Below are positions 5,668 to 5,985 of a DNA stretch of 5,985 bases, piece by piece. The stretch comes from Natronomonas sp. (lineage in GTDB: Archaea; Halobacteriota; Halobacteria; Halobacteriales; Haloarculaceae): the NCBI GenBank assembly GCA_007121575.1, contig SKKJ01000373.1:1-5985 (forward strand). Direction: 5' to 3'. The position numbers were made by a program, and so were the translations under genes. Under the pieces are notes generated by a model. It saw nothing but the letters and a program-made list of their open reading frames with translations, was not told where the DNA came from and ran no database searches. Numbering within the stretch: position 1 is the stretch's first letter; each line of letters opens with the position of its first letter.

Positions 5668-5985
5668 ATGCTCGCGGGCGTACACGTCGCGTTGGGTGTA
5701 TCTGGTTCCATCGCGGCGGTCAAAACGGTCGAGTTGGCTCACGAACTCCGGCGACAGGGTGCCGAGGTCCGTGCCGTGATGAGCGGTGCTGCACGGGGAA
5801 TCATCCACCCGTGGTCGCTCGAATTCGCGACTGAGAACCCCGTAACGACAGAGATTACCGGCGCTGTCGAACACGTCGAGTTATGTGGCTACGACGGGTG
5901 GGCGGACGTGCTCTTGCTCGCCCCTGCGACGGCAAACACCGTCGGGAAGGTGGCGAGCGCGATCGACGATACGCCGGTAACGACC
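5668..5985 (+). CDS. coaBC: CoaBC: phosphopantothenoylcysteine decarboxylase / phosphopantothenate-cysteine ligase, N-terminal part
   Basis: The first 106 codons are visible and the frame is still open at the right edge. The segment is the flavoprotein (CoaC, HFCD) half. LGVSGSIAAVKTVELAHEL (residues 9-27) carries the FMN-binding glycine-serine loop. The HVEL motif holds H69, which aligns with the catalytic His75 of E. coli Dfp. LLLAPATANTVGKVASAIDD (82-101) is the conserved FMN/active-site stretch. The bifunctional enzyme joins cysteine to 4'-phosphopantothenate with a nucleotide triphosphate, then decarboxylates the product to 4'-phosphopantetheine for coenzyme A. The PXMNXXMW motif and the CoaB ligase domain would lie off-window, so bifunctionality is inferred from the family norm of about 390-400 residues. 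The ATG at 5668 is fixed by the TATA box at 5640-5646 and by the usual N-terminus. Confidence 0.95.
   Translation, partial: MLAGVHVALGVSGSIAAVKTVELAHELRRQGAEVRAVMSGAARGIIHPWSLEFATENPVTTEITGAVEHVELCGYDGWADVLLLAPATANTVGKVASAIDDTPVTT

Noticed and set aside
1..5985. Mobile element, CRISPR, tRNA/rRNA or defence-system content
   Set aside because: No transposase or integrase motifs, no regularly spaced repeats, no tRNA-like cloverleaf seen by eye and no defence-gene domains; all long coding regions are accounted for by ordinary haloarchaeal families.

Overview
The window looks like a stretch of haloarchaeal (class Halobacteria) chromosome. The predicted proteins are rich in Asp and Glu. Several domain types are largely haloarchaeal: HalOD1, a DUF7344-type winged helix, and a PhoU protein of the usual AbrB-PhoU kind. 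Two genes have an AT-rich TATA element about 25 bases before the start codon, the spacing of leaderless haloarchaeal transcripts. By eye the G+C content is moderate for this group, lowest between divergent genes. I cannot name the genus.

Layout, left to right. (1) The C-terminal two thirds of a PhoU-family regulator enters from the left edge (+). (2) A response regulator with a receiver plus DUF7344-like winged helix faces it (-). It is divergent, across an AT-rich intergenic region, from (3) a small PAS-HalOD1 protein (+). (4) A short FAD-dependent oxidoreductase (-) converges on it. It lies 69 bases downstream of (5) a 12-TM MFS transporter (-), so the two are probably co-transcribed. (6) A stand-alone receiver protein (+) is divergent from the transporter. 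It is followed by (7) an SRPBCC-fold protein (+) and (8) the first 106 codons of coaBC (+), which runs off the right edge and has a clear TATA element.

How the genes relate. Three consecutive or nearby genes encode two-component-type parts (REC-wHTH, PAS-HalOD1, REC only), yet the window holds no histidine kinase, so phosphoryl donors must be encoded elsewhere. The MFS and FAD genes form the only convincing same-strand pair that could work together, but the substrate cannot be read from sequence. PhoU, SRPBCC and CoaBC look like independent housekeeping or regulatory genes. I see no mobile element, CRISPR array, tRNA or rRNA. No intergenic stretch is longer than about 120 bases. I found no clearly new multi-gene system. 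The most unusual items are the minimal FAD protein, which lacks the NAD(P)H-binding domain and CxxC centre of thioredoxin reductases, and the kinase-less divergent signalling pair.
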